35,706 nt of DNA from an uncultured Verrucomicrobiales bacterium. GTDB taxonomy: Bacteria > Verrucomicrobiota > Verrucomicrobiia > Verrucomicrobiales > Akkermansiaceae. This document shows positions 23,028 through 31,869 of this stretch, one piece after another. The stretch's first letter is position 1, and every line of letters starts with the position of its first letter. A model generated the notes under the pieces. That model was not told the origin of the DNA. It saw only the letters and a list, made by a program, of their open reading frames with translations, and searched no databases. Made by a program: the position numbers and the translations under genes. The stretch covers positions 1 to 35,706 of the forward strand of contig CALKLP010000210.1 of assembly GCA_937991965.1 (NCBI GenBank), given 5' to 3'.

Positions 23028-24737
23028 ATGAGTTCAGTTCTCCGCGTCATCTCCTACCTGAAACGCTACCGCCTCATGTTCGGGGCGCAGTTGTTCTGTG
23101 CGGTTTTGTCGGTGGCCTGTGCGGCTATCTTTCCGAAGGTGCTAGGATATACTATCGATCACGTGCTACCTGAGAAAAATTTCACGCTCTTCATTCAGCT
23201 GGTATTCGTTACGCTTCTTGGCTTTTTCTTGAAAGATGGACTCAACAGTCTGCGCATCGTGATCAACAACCACTTTGAGCAACGAGTCATTTTTGATATT
23301 CGCTCTGATCTTTATAAGCGTATTCAGAATCTCCCTGTGAAGTGGTTTGATTCGCGTCGCACCGGTGATGTTATGACTCGTGTAACAGAGGATGTAACCG
23401 CGATGGAGCGAATCTTGATTGATGGGGTGGAGCAGGGGATTATGGCCTTCTTTCAGGTGATTATCTTTGGTGTTATCATTTACCTCGCAGACTGGAAGGT
23501 CGGACTCTGGGCTACTTTACCGATTCCTCTCTTAATGCTTGGGGCATGGATTTACACCCGGAATGCTCGTGATCGCTACAAGGGCCCACGGGAGGCCTCC
23601 AGCAACATGAATGCGCTCCTGCATGACAACATTGCAGGGATTCGCCAGATCAAATCCTTCACTGCGCAAGAGGCGGAGCATGCTCGCTTTAACACGCATT
23701 CTAACGCGCTTCGCAAAGCCACCCTGCGCCTCATGGCGTGGTGGGCGGGGTATTCTCCAGGCATGTCCTTTATCGCGATGCTGGGCTTTGTAGTCGTGCT
23801 TTGGCAAGGTGGCGCTACCGTGATTGAAGGAGGGATGAGTATTGGAGACTTCACTAGTACGCTCTTCATGCTGAACCTATTCTATGATCCGATCGGTAAG
23901 CTCCACCAAATCAACCAAATGGCGCTTTCCTCCCGTGCGGCCGCGGATCGAGTCTTTGAGATTCTGGACTCTGATGAGGAGCAAGGCGTTTCCCAAGGAG
24001 GCGGCTTTCCTGCTCCTGTAAAAGGTGAGGTTCGGTATGAAGGGGTGAACTTTTCTTATGAGGAGAAGGCCACCATTAGGAACTTGAATCTCCATGTGCC
24101 AGCGGGTCAGACGATTGCCCTAGTAGGCGCGACTGGTGCGGGGAAATCAACGATCGCGAATCTCTTAAACCGTTTTTATGAGATCGATGCCGGAAAAATC
24201 TGGATCGATGGAACAGACATCGGAGACCTCAATAAAACGGAGTTGCGGAAAGTCATCGGCTACGTTTCCCAGGACAATTTCCTGTTTAATGGCTCCGTGC
24301 GAGAAAACTTAAGCATTGCGGATCGTGATGCCTCTGACGAAACGATTTGGCAGGCGCTCGAAGCAGCTCAAGCGGCACCCTTTGTGAGGGAGCTTTCTGA
24401 AGGAATTGAGACGGTCGTAGGGGAGCGCGGTGTGAAACTCTCTGGTGGTGAAAAGCAACGCCTTGCGATTGCCCGTGCGATTCTCAAGAATCCTCCCATT
24501 CTCGTCTTGGATGAGGCTACGGCCTCCGTGGATAATACGACGGAGGAATTGATTCAGACCGCTTTGAACGAGCTCCTCAAAGGTCGCACGGCCATCGTGA
24601 TTGCTCACCGTCTTTCCACAATCGAAAAGGCAGATCACATTTATGTCCTGGAAAAAGGGCAAGTCGTGGAGTCTGGCACGCATGCAGACCTTCTCCAAGC
24701 GAATGGCGCCTATGCGACCTTGGCGAAGACGTTTTGA
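23028..24737 (+). CDS. MsbA-like ABC exporter (fused TM and ATPase)
   Basis: This is a 569-residue half-transporter from the ATG at 23028. A TTG at 23022 is also in frame. Six transmembrane helices fill residues 10-300, with the ICL motif 'WFDSRRTGDVMTRVTEDV'. The nucleotide-binding domain has Walker A GATGAGKST, signature LSGGEKQR, Walker B ILVLDEATAS and H-loop AHRLS. It would work as a homodimer exporting lipids or hydrophobic compounds. The substrate cannot be read from the sequence. It follows lepA by 12 bases. Its stop is one base from the stop of the convergent AT-rich gene, leaving no room for a terminator. Confidence 0.93.
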   Translation: MSSVLRVISYLKRYRLMFGAQLFCAVLSVACAAIFPKVLGYTIDHVLPEKNFTLFIQLVFVTLLGFFLKDGLNSLRIVINNHFEQRVIFDIRSDLYKRIQNLPVKWFDSRRTGDVMTRVTEDVTAMERILIDGVEQGIMAFFQVIIFGVIIYLADWKVGLWATLPIPLLMLGAWIYTRNARDRYKGPREASSNMNALLHDNIAGIRQIKSFTAQEAEHARFNTHSNALRKATLRLMAWWAGYSPGMSFIAMLGFVVVLWQGGATVIEGGMSIGDFTSTLFMLNLFYDPIGKLHQINQMALSSRAAADRVFEILDSDEEQGVSQGGGFPAPVKGEVRYEGVNFSYEEKATIRNLNLHVPAGQTIALVGATGAGKSTIANLLNRFYEIDAGKIWIDGTDIGDLNKTELRKVIGYVSQDNFLFNGSVRENLSIADRDASDETIWQALEAAQAAPFVRELSEGIETVVGERGVKLSGGEKQRLAIARAILKNPPILVLDEATASVDNTTEELIQTALNELLKGRTAIVIAHRLSTIEKADHIYVLEKGQVVESGTHADLLQANGAYATLAKTF

Positions 24738-24738
24738 A

Positions 24739-26043
24739 TTATTTCTTATTTTCCATTACTTGAGTAATAAAGCGTTCAACAATATTTTCGAGTCTAGAAA
24801 CGAAATTTGAAACACCTTGGAAATCCCGATTGCCGAAAGAGTCTTCGGATTTTATTTCGAAATCAACTACCTCATCACCATAATTACTATCAAGAATAGA
24901 GTAGCCTTCTTTCGCATCTCTTTCTAAAAACATCTTGGAAAGAGATGTGCTATTATTATTCGTCTTCTTTCTTATATAGATCGCATTAACTAGCATGTCA
25001 TCTGGCGCGGCAATACCATCAAACATTTTGAGCAGAGTGCTTGTTTGCGCTACTGCTTTACCTTTTGTTATTTTGATTTGGGTAAAGCACTTTACTCTTT
25101 GACGAATGAAATCTACTTCAATACTAAATACATTTTTTTTGTCTCCATTAAGCATGTATTCAGAGGTTATGATTTTGGAGTTTTTTAGCATGTCTTCTAA
25201 TTCACTTTGCCTATCTTTGTTTGCTTTAGTGATTAGCTGTACATGAAATTCCGTTTTGTCTGTCATTTGAAGAGAGATATCTTTTTCTTCTTGCTTATAA
25301 GAGTCTACGATACTGCTTAATAATTCTGGATCAATATTTTGACTGGTGTTGTAAGTATGTAGCTTAGCGGTAGCATCCTTCCAGTCAGATTTCATTCTTG
25401 TAAAGTCTTTTAGATTCTTGTGGGCGTCGAAGTATCTTCTAAGTTCAGATAGTATGAAAATATGATCATCATCCTCGACCATATTGTTTCTAATGAGTCT
25501 TGAAGCGGTAACTTTTAGGTAAGTCCAGGACCAATGGTAAAGGTTGAAACTTCTGTATTTGAGAGAGATCGGAGATTCTAGTGGTGTCGTTGTAAGGTAA
25601 TTGGAAATTGTAATAATGTTATGAATTCCTATGTTTCGTCCAAAATTGGCATATCTTTCAATTTGAGCATGTTCTAACATATTATCTCGAACCTTGACTT
25701 CAACTAAAGCTGCCCATTCGATTACCTCTTTTTTGCCAGTTGTGACGATAATTAACCCATCAGGTCTATCATCAGGGCAATCATATTCAATTTCAGTGTA
25801 AACATGTAGTTTAGCATTTTGATTTGTGATTTTTTTTACTTCTATCTGCGTTAACAACTCTTCACGATATTCCTTGATTGCTCCCAGTGAAGCTAGAAAA
25901 ATGGATGATGTTGCAATTTCGTTTTCAGAATTTCCATGAGGGAAAAGTCTAGCTCGTCTTGATTCAAGCTGTTCTTGACTGTCATATTTTAAGATTTTAT
26001 ATAGGTCGGTTAGCTGGGTTTTTCCTAAGTCAATTTTCTTCAT
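24739..26043 (-). CDS. PD-(D/E)XK-like protein of unknown function
   Basis: This is a 434-residue protein from the ATG at 26043. A TTG 9 bases upstream is less likely. Residues 32-60 ('RARLFPHGNSENE...TSSIFLASLGA') and 78-165 form a conserved N-terminal block. There 'RPDGLIIV' (D95), then 'ALVEVKV' (E115-x-K117) and a following 'QIERYANFGRN' match the D...ExK active-site order of PD-(D/E)XK nucleases. The remaining 250 residues are unrecognised. Similar proteins that I recall are annotated only as hypothetical or 'stress response'. The gene is clearly AT-richer than its neighbours and sits alone in what looks like an inserted islet. A defence or DNA-repair role is a guess. Confidence 0.72.
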   Translation of the reverse strand: MKKIDLGKTQLTDLYKILKYDSQEQLESRRARLFPHGNSENEIATSSIFLASLGAIKEYREELLTQIEVKKITNQNAKLHVYTEIEYDCPDDRPDGLIIVTTGKKEVIEWAALVEVKVRDNMLEHAQIERYANFGRNIGIHNIITISNYLTTTPLESPISLKYRSFNLYHWSWTYLKVTASRLIRNNMVEDDDHIFILSELRRYFDAHKNLKDFTRMKSDWKDATAKLHTYNTSQNIDPELLSSIVDSYKQEEKDISLQMTDKTEFHVQLITKANKDRQSELEDMLKNSKIITSEYMLNGDKKNVFSIEVDFIRQRVKCFTQIKITKGKAVAQTSTLLKMFDGIAAPDDMLVNAIYIRKKTNNNSTSLSKMFLERDAKEGYSILDSNYGDEVVDFEIKSEDSFGNRDFQGVSNFVSRLENIVERFITQVMENKK

Positions 26044-26149
26044 GTTGTGCAAGTTTCAATATTTAGAATGTGGAGTTTATGTGGTCTTGAGGCAATATTT
26101 ATTATTTTTTGCGATAAGTTGATGAACCAGCGGAATCAGATATTATCGC

Positions 26150-26347
26150 TTAAAGTTTTAACCCGAATTCAAGGGCTGCTGTGATTTGATCAGGCGAGAT
26201 ATTGTAATCTTCAACAATCATTTCCTTGGTGTCGCCCCCTGCAAGAGCACCAAGAATTGTAGAAACCAACACTCTTGTTCCTGCAATTACGAGCTTACCA
26301 TGGCAGATTGCAGGGGCGTTAGTTACTGCGTTTGTCCTGTTTGTATT
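26150..26347 (-). pseudogene. DUF433 antitoxin-type remnant
   Basis: On the minus strand this frame encodes 'PAICHGKLVIAGTRVLVSTI', then 'LAGGDTKEMIVEDYNISPDQ' and 'AALEFGLKL' before a stop. This is an almost complete DUF433 domain. These small proteins usually pair with a PIN-like (DUF5615) toxin. No ATG, GTG or TTG lies between the upstream in-frame stop (26348-26350) and the domain, and no partner ORF is present. It is therefore probably a decayed gene, though an unusual start codon is possible. It occupies much of the 381-base gap between 26044 and 26424, and I see nothing else in that gap. Confidence 0.7.
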
Positions 26348-26424
26348 CTAAACTGACATCGTTTAAAATCAAGAGCTATCCTTTCTACGGTTGCAATTTT
26401 CAGTGATTACGATAATTCATAGGC

Positions 26425-27225
26425 ATGAATCTGTGTGATTACCATACCCATACTCCGCTCTGCATGCATGCGCAGGGAGAGCCAGAGGCTTACGTGCAGG
26501 CGGCCTTAGAGCTAGGGTTACAGGAATATGGAATTGCGGATCATGCTCCAGTGAAGCCTGAGCCGTTTGATGATTGGCGAATGTTGCATGAGCAGTTACC
26601 CGCGTATCATGAATGGATCGAGCGCGCGCGCGTGGCGGCGGGAGATCAGCTACCTATTAGGGCAGGTTTAGAATGCGATTGGCTGCCTAACTGCGAGAGC
26701 TGGATCGAGTCGCTTCGCAATGAATATCCCTGGGATTACCTGATTGGCTCCGTGCATTATTTAGCAGATAAATGGGACTTTGATAATCCCGTTTGGTTAG
26801 GCCGATGGGCAGAAACGGATGTCGAAGAGGTATGGGCGCAGTATTGGAAGACTTATGAGCAAATGGTGCGCTCGGGGCTGTTCGACATTTATGCCCATGC
26901 GGATTTGATCAAGAAATTTGGCTACCGTCCGGGTGGAGATTTGCAGCGATATTACGCGCCTGTCGTTCAAGCACTAGTTGATCAAAAGGGAACAATCGAA
27001 ATCAATACCGCGGGCTGGCATAAGCCGTGTGTAGAGCAATATCCTGCACAAGGGTTTCTCGCCTTATGTGCGGAGGCCGGAGTGTCGTTGGTGATCTCCT
27101 CTGATGCGCATGCTCCAGCGGAGGTTGGGCGCGATTTCGAGAAGGCGGTGGCGCTCGCCAAAGCCGCAGGATTTACGCATACGGTTTCGATTGTGGGAGG
27201 AGAGAAATCTGAAATCGCCCTATGA
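26425..27225 (+). CDS. hisK: PHP-type histidinol-phosphatase
   Basis: This is a 266-residue PHP-domain enzyme. The metal ligands are visible in order: 'DYHTHTPLC', 'GIADHAP', 'AGLECDW', 'GSVHYL', 'YAHADL' and 'SSDAHAP'. The pattern matches HisJ/HisK histidinol-phosphatases, which remove phosphate from histidinol phosphate in histidine synthesis in the cytoplasm. No other his genes are in the window. The gene starts right after the AT-rich islet and its stop overlaps the gluQ start by 4 bases (ATGA). A different phosphoester substrate is possible but less likely. Confidence 0.9.
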   Translation: MNLCDYHTHTPLCMHAQGEPEAYVQAALELGLQEYGIADHAPVKPEPFDDWRMLHEQLPAYHEWIERARVAAGDQLPIRAGLECDWLPNCESWIESLRNEYPWDYLIGSVHYLADKWDFDNPVWLGRWAETDVEEVWAQYWKTYEQMVRSGLFDIYAHADLIKKFGYRPGGDLQRYYAPVVQALVDQKGTIEINTAGWHKPCVEQYPAQGFLALCAEAGVSLVISSDAHAPAEVGRDFEKAVALAKAAGFTHTVSIVGGEKSEIAL

Positions 27226-28046
27226 TTAGGACCCGCTTTGCGCCTTCCCCAACAGGGTATTTGCACCTTGGTCACGCCTTTTCAGCAATGGAGTGTCAGC
27301 GTGTGGCTGATGAAGTATTACTGCGCTTTGAGGATATCGATTTTACACGGGTGAGGGAGGAATATTACGAGGCTATTATCGAAGACTTAGCCTGGTTGGG
27401 TCTGGAGTTCTCGGAAGAGTCATGGCGTCAACTAGATCGCATGGAAACTTACAAGAAGGCGTTGGATGATCTCATTACCCGAAAGCTCGCGTATCCCTGC
27501 TTTTGCACGCGCAAGGATATTTCTCAACACGCGATCGATGCCCCCCATGGTAGCCAAGGTTCCATCTACTCAGGGCGGTGCCGTAGCCTTCACGCGCAAG
27601 AAGTAGAGGCGAAATTGGCGCAGGGTATTCCGTATGCCTGGCGACTAGATTCGCAAAAGGCGCATGCAGAAGTCGGTGAGTTGACCTTCCATGATACGCG
27701 TTTAGGGAAGGTGGAGGTGAATCCAACCCTTCTCGGTGACGTTGTGATTGCACGGAAAGATATTCAAACTTCCTATCATATCGCAGTGGTCGTAGATGAC
27801 GCGGCGCAAGGTATTACCCACATCGTCAGAGGAGAAGATTTACTAGAATCAACCCACGTGCATCGTCTATTACAAGAGCTTTGGTCTTACCCCGAGCCGA
27901 CGTATTATCATCATCCTTTAGTCGTTGATGAGCAGGGAAAGCGCTTAGCCAAACGTCATCAGGCTCTCGCGCTTAGAGAATTACGAGTGCATGGCGTGAC
28001 TGCAGCGGAGGTGAAAGAGCTCGCCTCAGCGAGTTTACAAATCTAG
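27222..28046 (+). CDS. gluQ: Glutamyl-Q tRNA(Asp) synthetase
   Basis: This is a 274-residue truncated GluRS paralogue that attaches glutamate to the queuosine base of tRNA(Asp). The class I signature HIGH appears as HLGH in 'APSPTGYLHLGHAF' and the KMSKS loop as 'GKRLAKRHQ'. A zinc site is suggested by 'CFCTR' and 'YSGRCR' (Cys-x-Cys ... Tyr-x3-Cys), typical of GluQ-RS. The anticodon-binding domain of GluRS is absent, which explains the length and separates it from gltX. It overlaps hisK by 4 bases. Confidence 0.95.
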   Translation: MIRTRFAPSPTGYLHLGHAFSAMECQRVADEVLLRFEDIDFTRVREEYYEAIIEDLAWLGLEFSEESWRQLDRMETYKKALDDLITRKLAYPCFCTRKDISQHAIDAPHGSQGSIYSGRCRSLHAQEVEAKLAQGIPYAWRLDSQKAHAEVGELTFHDTRLGKVEVNPTLLGDVVIARKDIQTSYHIAVVVDDAAQGITHIVRGEDLLESTHVHRLLQELWSYPEPTYYHHPLVVDEQGKRLAKRHQALALRELRVHGVTAAEVKELASASLQI

Positions 28047-28156
28047 GAGGAGTATCTTATTAGGCTGACTAAAGGTTTGAAGGGGTAATGATTTTTGAGT
28101 GCTAACAGAGTTTATAAAAAGTAGACAAGCAGCGATCCGCTCTTCAATCTAGTTGT

Positions 28157-29497
28157 ATGAAATTGATAGCTGAATTGATTGCGCAGGAGGAAGCCCTTGA
28201 GCAAGTGGTGGTGAAGGGATGGGTGCGGAGTCGCCGTGACTCAAAGGAGTTTTCGTTTTTCACCATTAATGACGGGTCGTGTCAAGGTAGCCTGCAGGCC
28301 GTAGTGGATCAAGGGATTCCGGGAAGTGAGACCATGACACAGGCTAATACGGGTGCGTCAGTCGCGATTACGGGGAACCTGGTGCCATCGCCTGGGAAGA
28401 ATCAGAAGTGGGAACTGCAGGCGACCTCCTTTGAGCTTATCGGGGAGTCTCCGGAGGATTTTCCATTGCAGAAGAAGGGGCACACACGGGAGTTCTTACG
28501 CGAGATTGCGCACTTGCGACCACGGACGAACTTGTTCGGAGCGGTGTTTCGTATTCGGAGCCGCGCCACGTATGCGGTGCATTCCTTTTTCCAAGAGCGT
28601 GGCTTCCATAATGTGCATACTCCGATCCTGACGACAAGCGATTGTGAGGGGGCAGGGGAGATGTTCCAAGCAGTCGTGCCAGATAAGAAGGAGGAGTTTT
28701 TTGGTGAACCAGCATTCCTGACCGTGAGTGGACAGATGGAGGGAGAGGCCTATGCTTCGGCTTTGTCACGCATTTACACCTTTGGGCCGACCTTCCGGGC
28801 GGAGAATTCTAACACCTCGCGCCATGCCGCGGAGTTCTGGATGATCGAACCCGAGATGGCGTTTTGTGATCTAGATGGAGATATGGATGTCGCGGAGGAG
28901 TTTCTGCAATATATGATCAAGGATACGCTTCAGTCTTGTGCTGAGGATCTAGCTTTCCTGGATAAGTTTGTCGATAAGGGGCTGATCACACGGTTAGAGG
29001 CAATGGCATCTGCTTCCTTTGCGAGGGTGAGTTATAGGGAAGCATTAGAGGTTCTAGAGCAGAGCGGGAAGAAGTTTGAATATGAATGCTCCTTTGAGAG
29101 CGGACTGCAGTCTGAGCATGAACGTTATCTCTGTGAGGAGCATTTCCAGAAGCCGACGATTGTCTATGATTATCCGAAATCGGTGAAGCCGTTCTACATG
29201 AAGCAAAATGCGGACGGGGAGACGGTAGCAGCGATGGATGTGCTGGTGCAAGGAATCGGCGAACTCATCGGTGGGAGTCAGCGTGAGGATGATTTAGAGG
29301 TGCTTACTAAGGCATTGGAAGCTCATGAGATCGATGCTCAACATTATGCGTGGTACCTAGATCTACGTAAGTACGGCTCAGTGCCTCATGCGGGGTTTGG
29401 GCTTGGCTTTGAGCGACTAGTGATGTTGCTGACGGGTGTTTCTAATATTCGTGATGTGATTCCCTTTCCGCGCACGCCGGGGAATTGTAAGTTTTAG
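28157..29497 (+). CDS. asnS: Asparaginyl-tRNA synthetase
   Basis: This is a 446-residue class IIb synthetase that charges tRNA(Asn). The N-terminal OB-fold (residues 15-100, 'VVVKGWVRSRRDSKEFSFFT') binds the anticodon. Motif 2 lies in 'FRAENSNTSRHAAEFWMIEP' and motif 3 in 'GFGLGFERLVMLLTG'. The C-terminal 'NIRDVIPFPRTPG' is typical of AsnRS. Length is normal. It is separated from gluQ by 110 bases that hold no gene. It ends 7 bases from the convergent pseudoprotease gene. Confidence 0.97.
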   Translation: MKLIAELIAQEEALEQVVVKGWVRSRRDSKEFSFFTINDGSCQGSLQAVVDQGIPGSETMTQANTGASVAITGNLVPSPGKNQKWELQATSFELIGESPEDFPLQKKGHTREFLREIAHLRPRTNLFGAVFRIRSRATYAVHSFFQERGFHNVHTPILTTSDCEGAGEMFQAVVPDKKEEFFGEPAFLTVSGQMEGEAYASALSRIYTFGPTFRAENSNTSRHAAEFWMIEPEMAFCDLDGDMDVAEEFLQYMIKDTLQSCAEDLAFLDKFVDKGLITRLEAMASASFARVSYREALEVLEQSGKKFEYECSFESGLQSEHERYLCEEHFQKPTIVYDYPKSVKPFYMKQNADGETVAAMDVLVQGIGELIGGSQREDDLEVLTKALEAHEIDAQHYAWYLDLRKYGSVPHAGFGLGFERLVMLLTGVSNIRDVIPFPRTPGNCKF

Positions 29498-29504
29498 AGG
29501 AGGC

Positions 29505-30479
29505 TTACTCCGCTATCCCCCAATCTTCCATTAGACGGACCATAGCCTCCGCTGGGATGGCATAGGTCTCGGATCTGCTGAAGCGGGCAATGTTCATGCC
29601 AATGCAGTCACCTGAGAGGTTTAATAATGGGCCGCCAACCGTTCGTGCCGAAAGCGGAATGTCATGCTGAATTACCATTGGGAAGCCTGTGCGACGGGTG
29701 GAGGTGCGCCCGCTCATGGCCTCGTTTCGATCTTGGGGGGAGGATGTTACTTGGTGAAGCCAAAGTAGTTTAAGAGCGAATTTCAACTCTTGGTCGTTAC
29801 GCTTAATCTTAAGGGTAACCTCTTCGCCAGGCCATCGCCCCTTGAAGAGCTCGTGAAAGGCGAGGTCGGATTTGTCCACTGGGGTATCATCGATTGCGTA
29901 AATGAGATCATCTTTCTGGAGTCCAGCACTTATTGCTTGGCCTTCTGGTTTAAGTTCAGTGATGAGAAAGCCTTGGTCTTTTTTATAATAAGCCTGAAGG
30001 TCGAGTCTAGCTTCTTGCATTGGGATGAGGCGTGTGTTGGCGGCAATCACCCCAAATTTTAAGCGCCGAGACAGAAGGCTAGTCACCCCGTTGGAGCTGA
30101 CGATTGCTCCAGGTGAGGCGTCGGCTGTGGTGAGTTGTAAGGGGGGGCTGTTAGTAATCTCAATTTTTAGTAGCGCCACATCCCATGTGAGCGATGATTC
30201 GACAAATTCTGCGGGGTATTCCTTTTTCCCCAGTCTTACCAAAAGGCCTTCTTGCCCTTCGATCAGGCTCGCTTTCGTAAAAATATGTCCCTCGGAAGTG
30301 ATTAGGCATCCATATCCGAGAGAGACGCGATCGCTATTTGTAATGACGGCGCTAGAGTTCTGCAAAACTTGCTGAACGGGTGCTAGGAGTTTTTGGTTAT
30401 GTTTAGAGCGGAGGCCCTCTTTCTCTGATGCAGCCAGAAAGAGCGAGAGAAAGTAGATGAGGAAAAGGGTTTTAGTCAT
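29505..30479 (-). CDS. Trypsin/DegP-like pseudoprotease with inserted PDZ domain
   Basis: This is a 324-residue secreted protein (signal peptide, residues 1-17). Residues 40-150 resemble the first barrel of a DegP-type protease. A PDZ-like domain occupies about 160-240. The segment that normally carries the catalytic Ser then appears at 277-297 ('ARTVGGPLLNLSGDCIGMN') followed by 'YAIPAE'. The catalytic residues are altered. The His position is S71 ('IFTKAS' where active enzymes have 'AAH'), the Asp is kept (D100 in 'TWDVALLK') and the Ser is V281 (RTVGG instead of GDSGG). It is almost certainly inactive and may bind substrates or regulate its neighbour. It overlaps the active protease gene by 8 bases. 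I recall a related family in PVC bacteria with the same domain order. Confidence 0.82.
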   Translation of the reverse strand: MTKTLFLIYFLSLFLAASEKEGLRSKHNQKLLAPVQQVLQNSSAVITNSDRVSLGYGCLITSEGHIFTKASLIEGQEGLLVRLGKKEYPAEFVESSLTWDVALLKIEITNSPPLQLTTADASPGAIVSSNGVTSLLSRRLKFGVIAANTRLIPMQEARLDLQAYYKKDQGFLITELKPEGQAISAGLQKDDLIYAIDDTPVDKSDLAFHELFKGRWPGEEVTLKIKRNDQELKFALKLLWLHQVTSSPQDRNEAMSGRTSTRRTGFPMVIQHDIPLSARTVGGPLLNLSGDCIGMNIARFSRSETYAIPAEAMVRLMEDWGIAE

Positions 30480-31434
30480 TGAGGCTGAGGGTTAGCGTGC
30501 GTTCACTGCCATCGCGGTTAATATGAACAGGGATGTCCGTGAGAGCTACACCTTTAGCTCCTGCGTCGGCGAGAATGGTTACCAGAGCGGTGAGAGAATT
30601 GAGTTCGATATTATTTACTTTGATGATGTGGTCTCCCCTCAGAAATCCTGCGGTTGCCGCGTTGGTGTCCTGACGAACCTCAACGACTTCTAGCCGCTTA
30701 TCTACCTCTAAAAGACGCATTCCTTGAAAGAGGAGTCCCGCATTAGCGAAGGTGCCATCGCCCCAGAGTCGGCCTTCTTCGAGCTTCTGCCAGTGTTTCT
30801 GGAAGTTCTCGATAGGGACGTGAGTATTTGAGCTAGTGATCGTGCCCACCCGGCTGTGAATCCCGATCAGACGTCCCTTGAGGTCAAAAAGTGGGCCGCC
30901 GGAATCACCACCGATGAGAGTGCAGTCGGTGCGCATGGAGGTACTTTCTAGATCGATGACGCGACCCAAGCGCAAGACGATTCCTCGCTCTTTATCAAAG
31001 CCACCAGAGTGACCAAGCGAGAAGACATATTGGCGTAATTGGACTTCAGTGGTGTAGGGGACATAAGGGAATTCCTCTTCCTTGATAGTTGGTAGAATTC
31101 TTGCCATTGAGGCGTCGGTACTTGTGTTGAGACCTAACCCGACAGCGGTAAAACGGGTGCCATCTTCCATAATGACCTCGAATTTTTTGCCAACTTCTTG
31201 CGTAACGTGTGCTGCAGAGAGGATTAGTCCATCAGGCGAGATAATTACCCCTGAGCCAGATGAACCATCACCGAGATCAATGCACACGGTCGCCGCCTTG
31301 GCGTCCGGAACGACTGAGGTCAGCGTCTCTGAGAGCTTGGAGAAGTCCTCTATCGTGTAGAGCTGTGTCAGTGGTGGAGCACCATACGAGACCGAGCTGA
31401 ACATTAAACAGAGGATTAGACGGCGAATGAACAT
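30472..31434 (-). CDS. Secreted PDZ serine protease (DegP/HtrA-like)
   Basis: This is a 320-residue protein with a signal peptide (cleaved near SYG, residue 18). The catalytic triad is complete: H76 in 'LSAAHV', D107 in 'TSTDASMARI' and S178 in 'GGDSGGPLFD'. One PDZ domain follows at about 205-310 ('AATAGFLRGDHIIKVNNIEL'). Such periplasmic enzymes degrade or refold damaged envelope proteins, using PDZ to sense or bind substrate. It is the first gene of a two-gene unit with the pseudoprotease. The promoter must lie in the 82 bases shared with the divergent DUF3820 gene. Confidence 0.92.
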   Translation of the reverse strand: MFIRRLILCLMFSSVSYGAPPLTQLYTIEDFSKLSETLTSVVPDAKAATVCIDLGDGSSGSGVIISPDGLILSAAHVTQEVGKKFEVIMEDGTRFTAVGLGLNTSTDASMARILPTIKEEEFPYVPYTTEVQLRQYVFSLGHSGGFDKERGIVLRLGRVIDLESTSMRTDCTLIGGDSGGPLFDLKGRLIGIHSRVGTITSSNTHVPIENFQKHWQKLEEGRLWGDGTFANAGLLFQGMRLLEVDKRLEVVEVRQDTNAATAGFLRGDHIIKVNNIELNSLTALVTILADAGAKGVALTDIPVHINRDGSERTLTLSLND

Positions 31435-31516
31435 GAAAGCATCATGCAGGAAATTTATGGTTCTTCAAGAATGCTTTTCGGTTGTCAACCGGTGTGTGCT
31501 TGAGCAAGGTTATGTG

Positions 31517-31867
31517 ATGGCAGATGAGATCAACCCGAGTGATTACACACAAGACTTGAAGGATGTGTTAAATGCTTTGGTCTATTATCGAATGCCCTTT
31601 GGGATGTTCGGCCCAAAGCAGTATCCGCCAAAGGGCGTTCTATTAGTGGACTTACCCTTAGAGTATTTGAGCTGGTTTCATCAACGCTCTTTCCCTAAAG
31701 GCGATTTAGGAGAGCTCATGATGCAGGTCTATGAGCTCAAGGCCGTAGGGATGGACGCCCTCTTCGATCCGATCAGAAAGCATCACGGAGGTAGAACAAT
31801 TCTCGACCCTAAAAAGATAAGGAGAGAGAAGCTGAAGGAGGAGATACGTAAGCTCGGTGAAGACTAA
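31517..31867 (+). CDS. DUF3820 family protein
   Basis: This is a 116-residue protein from the ATG at 31517, which has AAGG about 8 bases upstream. The frame is open to 31427, but that would overlap the divergent protease start. The core 'YYRMPFGMFGPKQYPPKG' then 'VLLVDLPLEYLSWFHQR' and 'FPKGDLGELM' is characteristic of DUF3820. Family members are small, probably nucleic-acid or nucleotide-related, and sometimes annotated as putative quorum-sensing-regulated factors without good evidence. The C-terminal Lys-rich helix is unremarkable. It ends 2 bases before the convergent channel gene. Confidence 0.87.
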   Translation: MADEINPSDYTQDLKDVLNALVYYRMPFGMFGPKQYPPKGVLLVDLPLEYLSWFHQRSFPKGDLGELMMQVYELKAVGMDALFDPIRKHHGGRTILDPKKIRREKLKEEIRKLGED

Positions 31868-31869
31868 CT

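Noticed and set aside
28047-28156. Possible tRNA or promoter before asnS
   Set aside because: No cloverleaf can be folded by eye, and the TTGAGT/TATAAA pair has a spacer of only about 13 bases.
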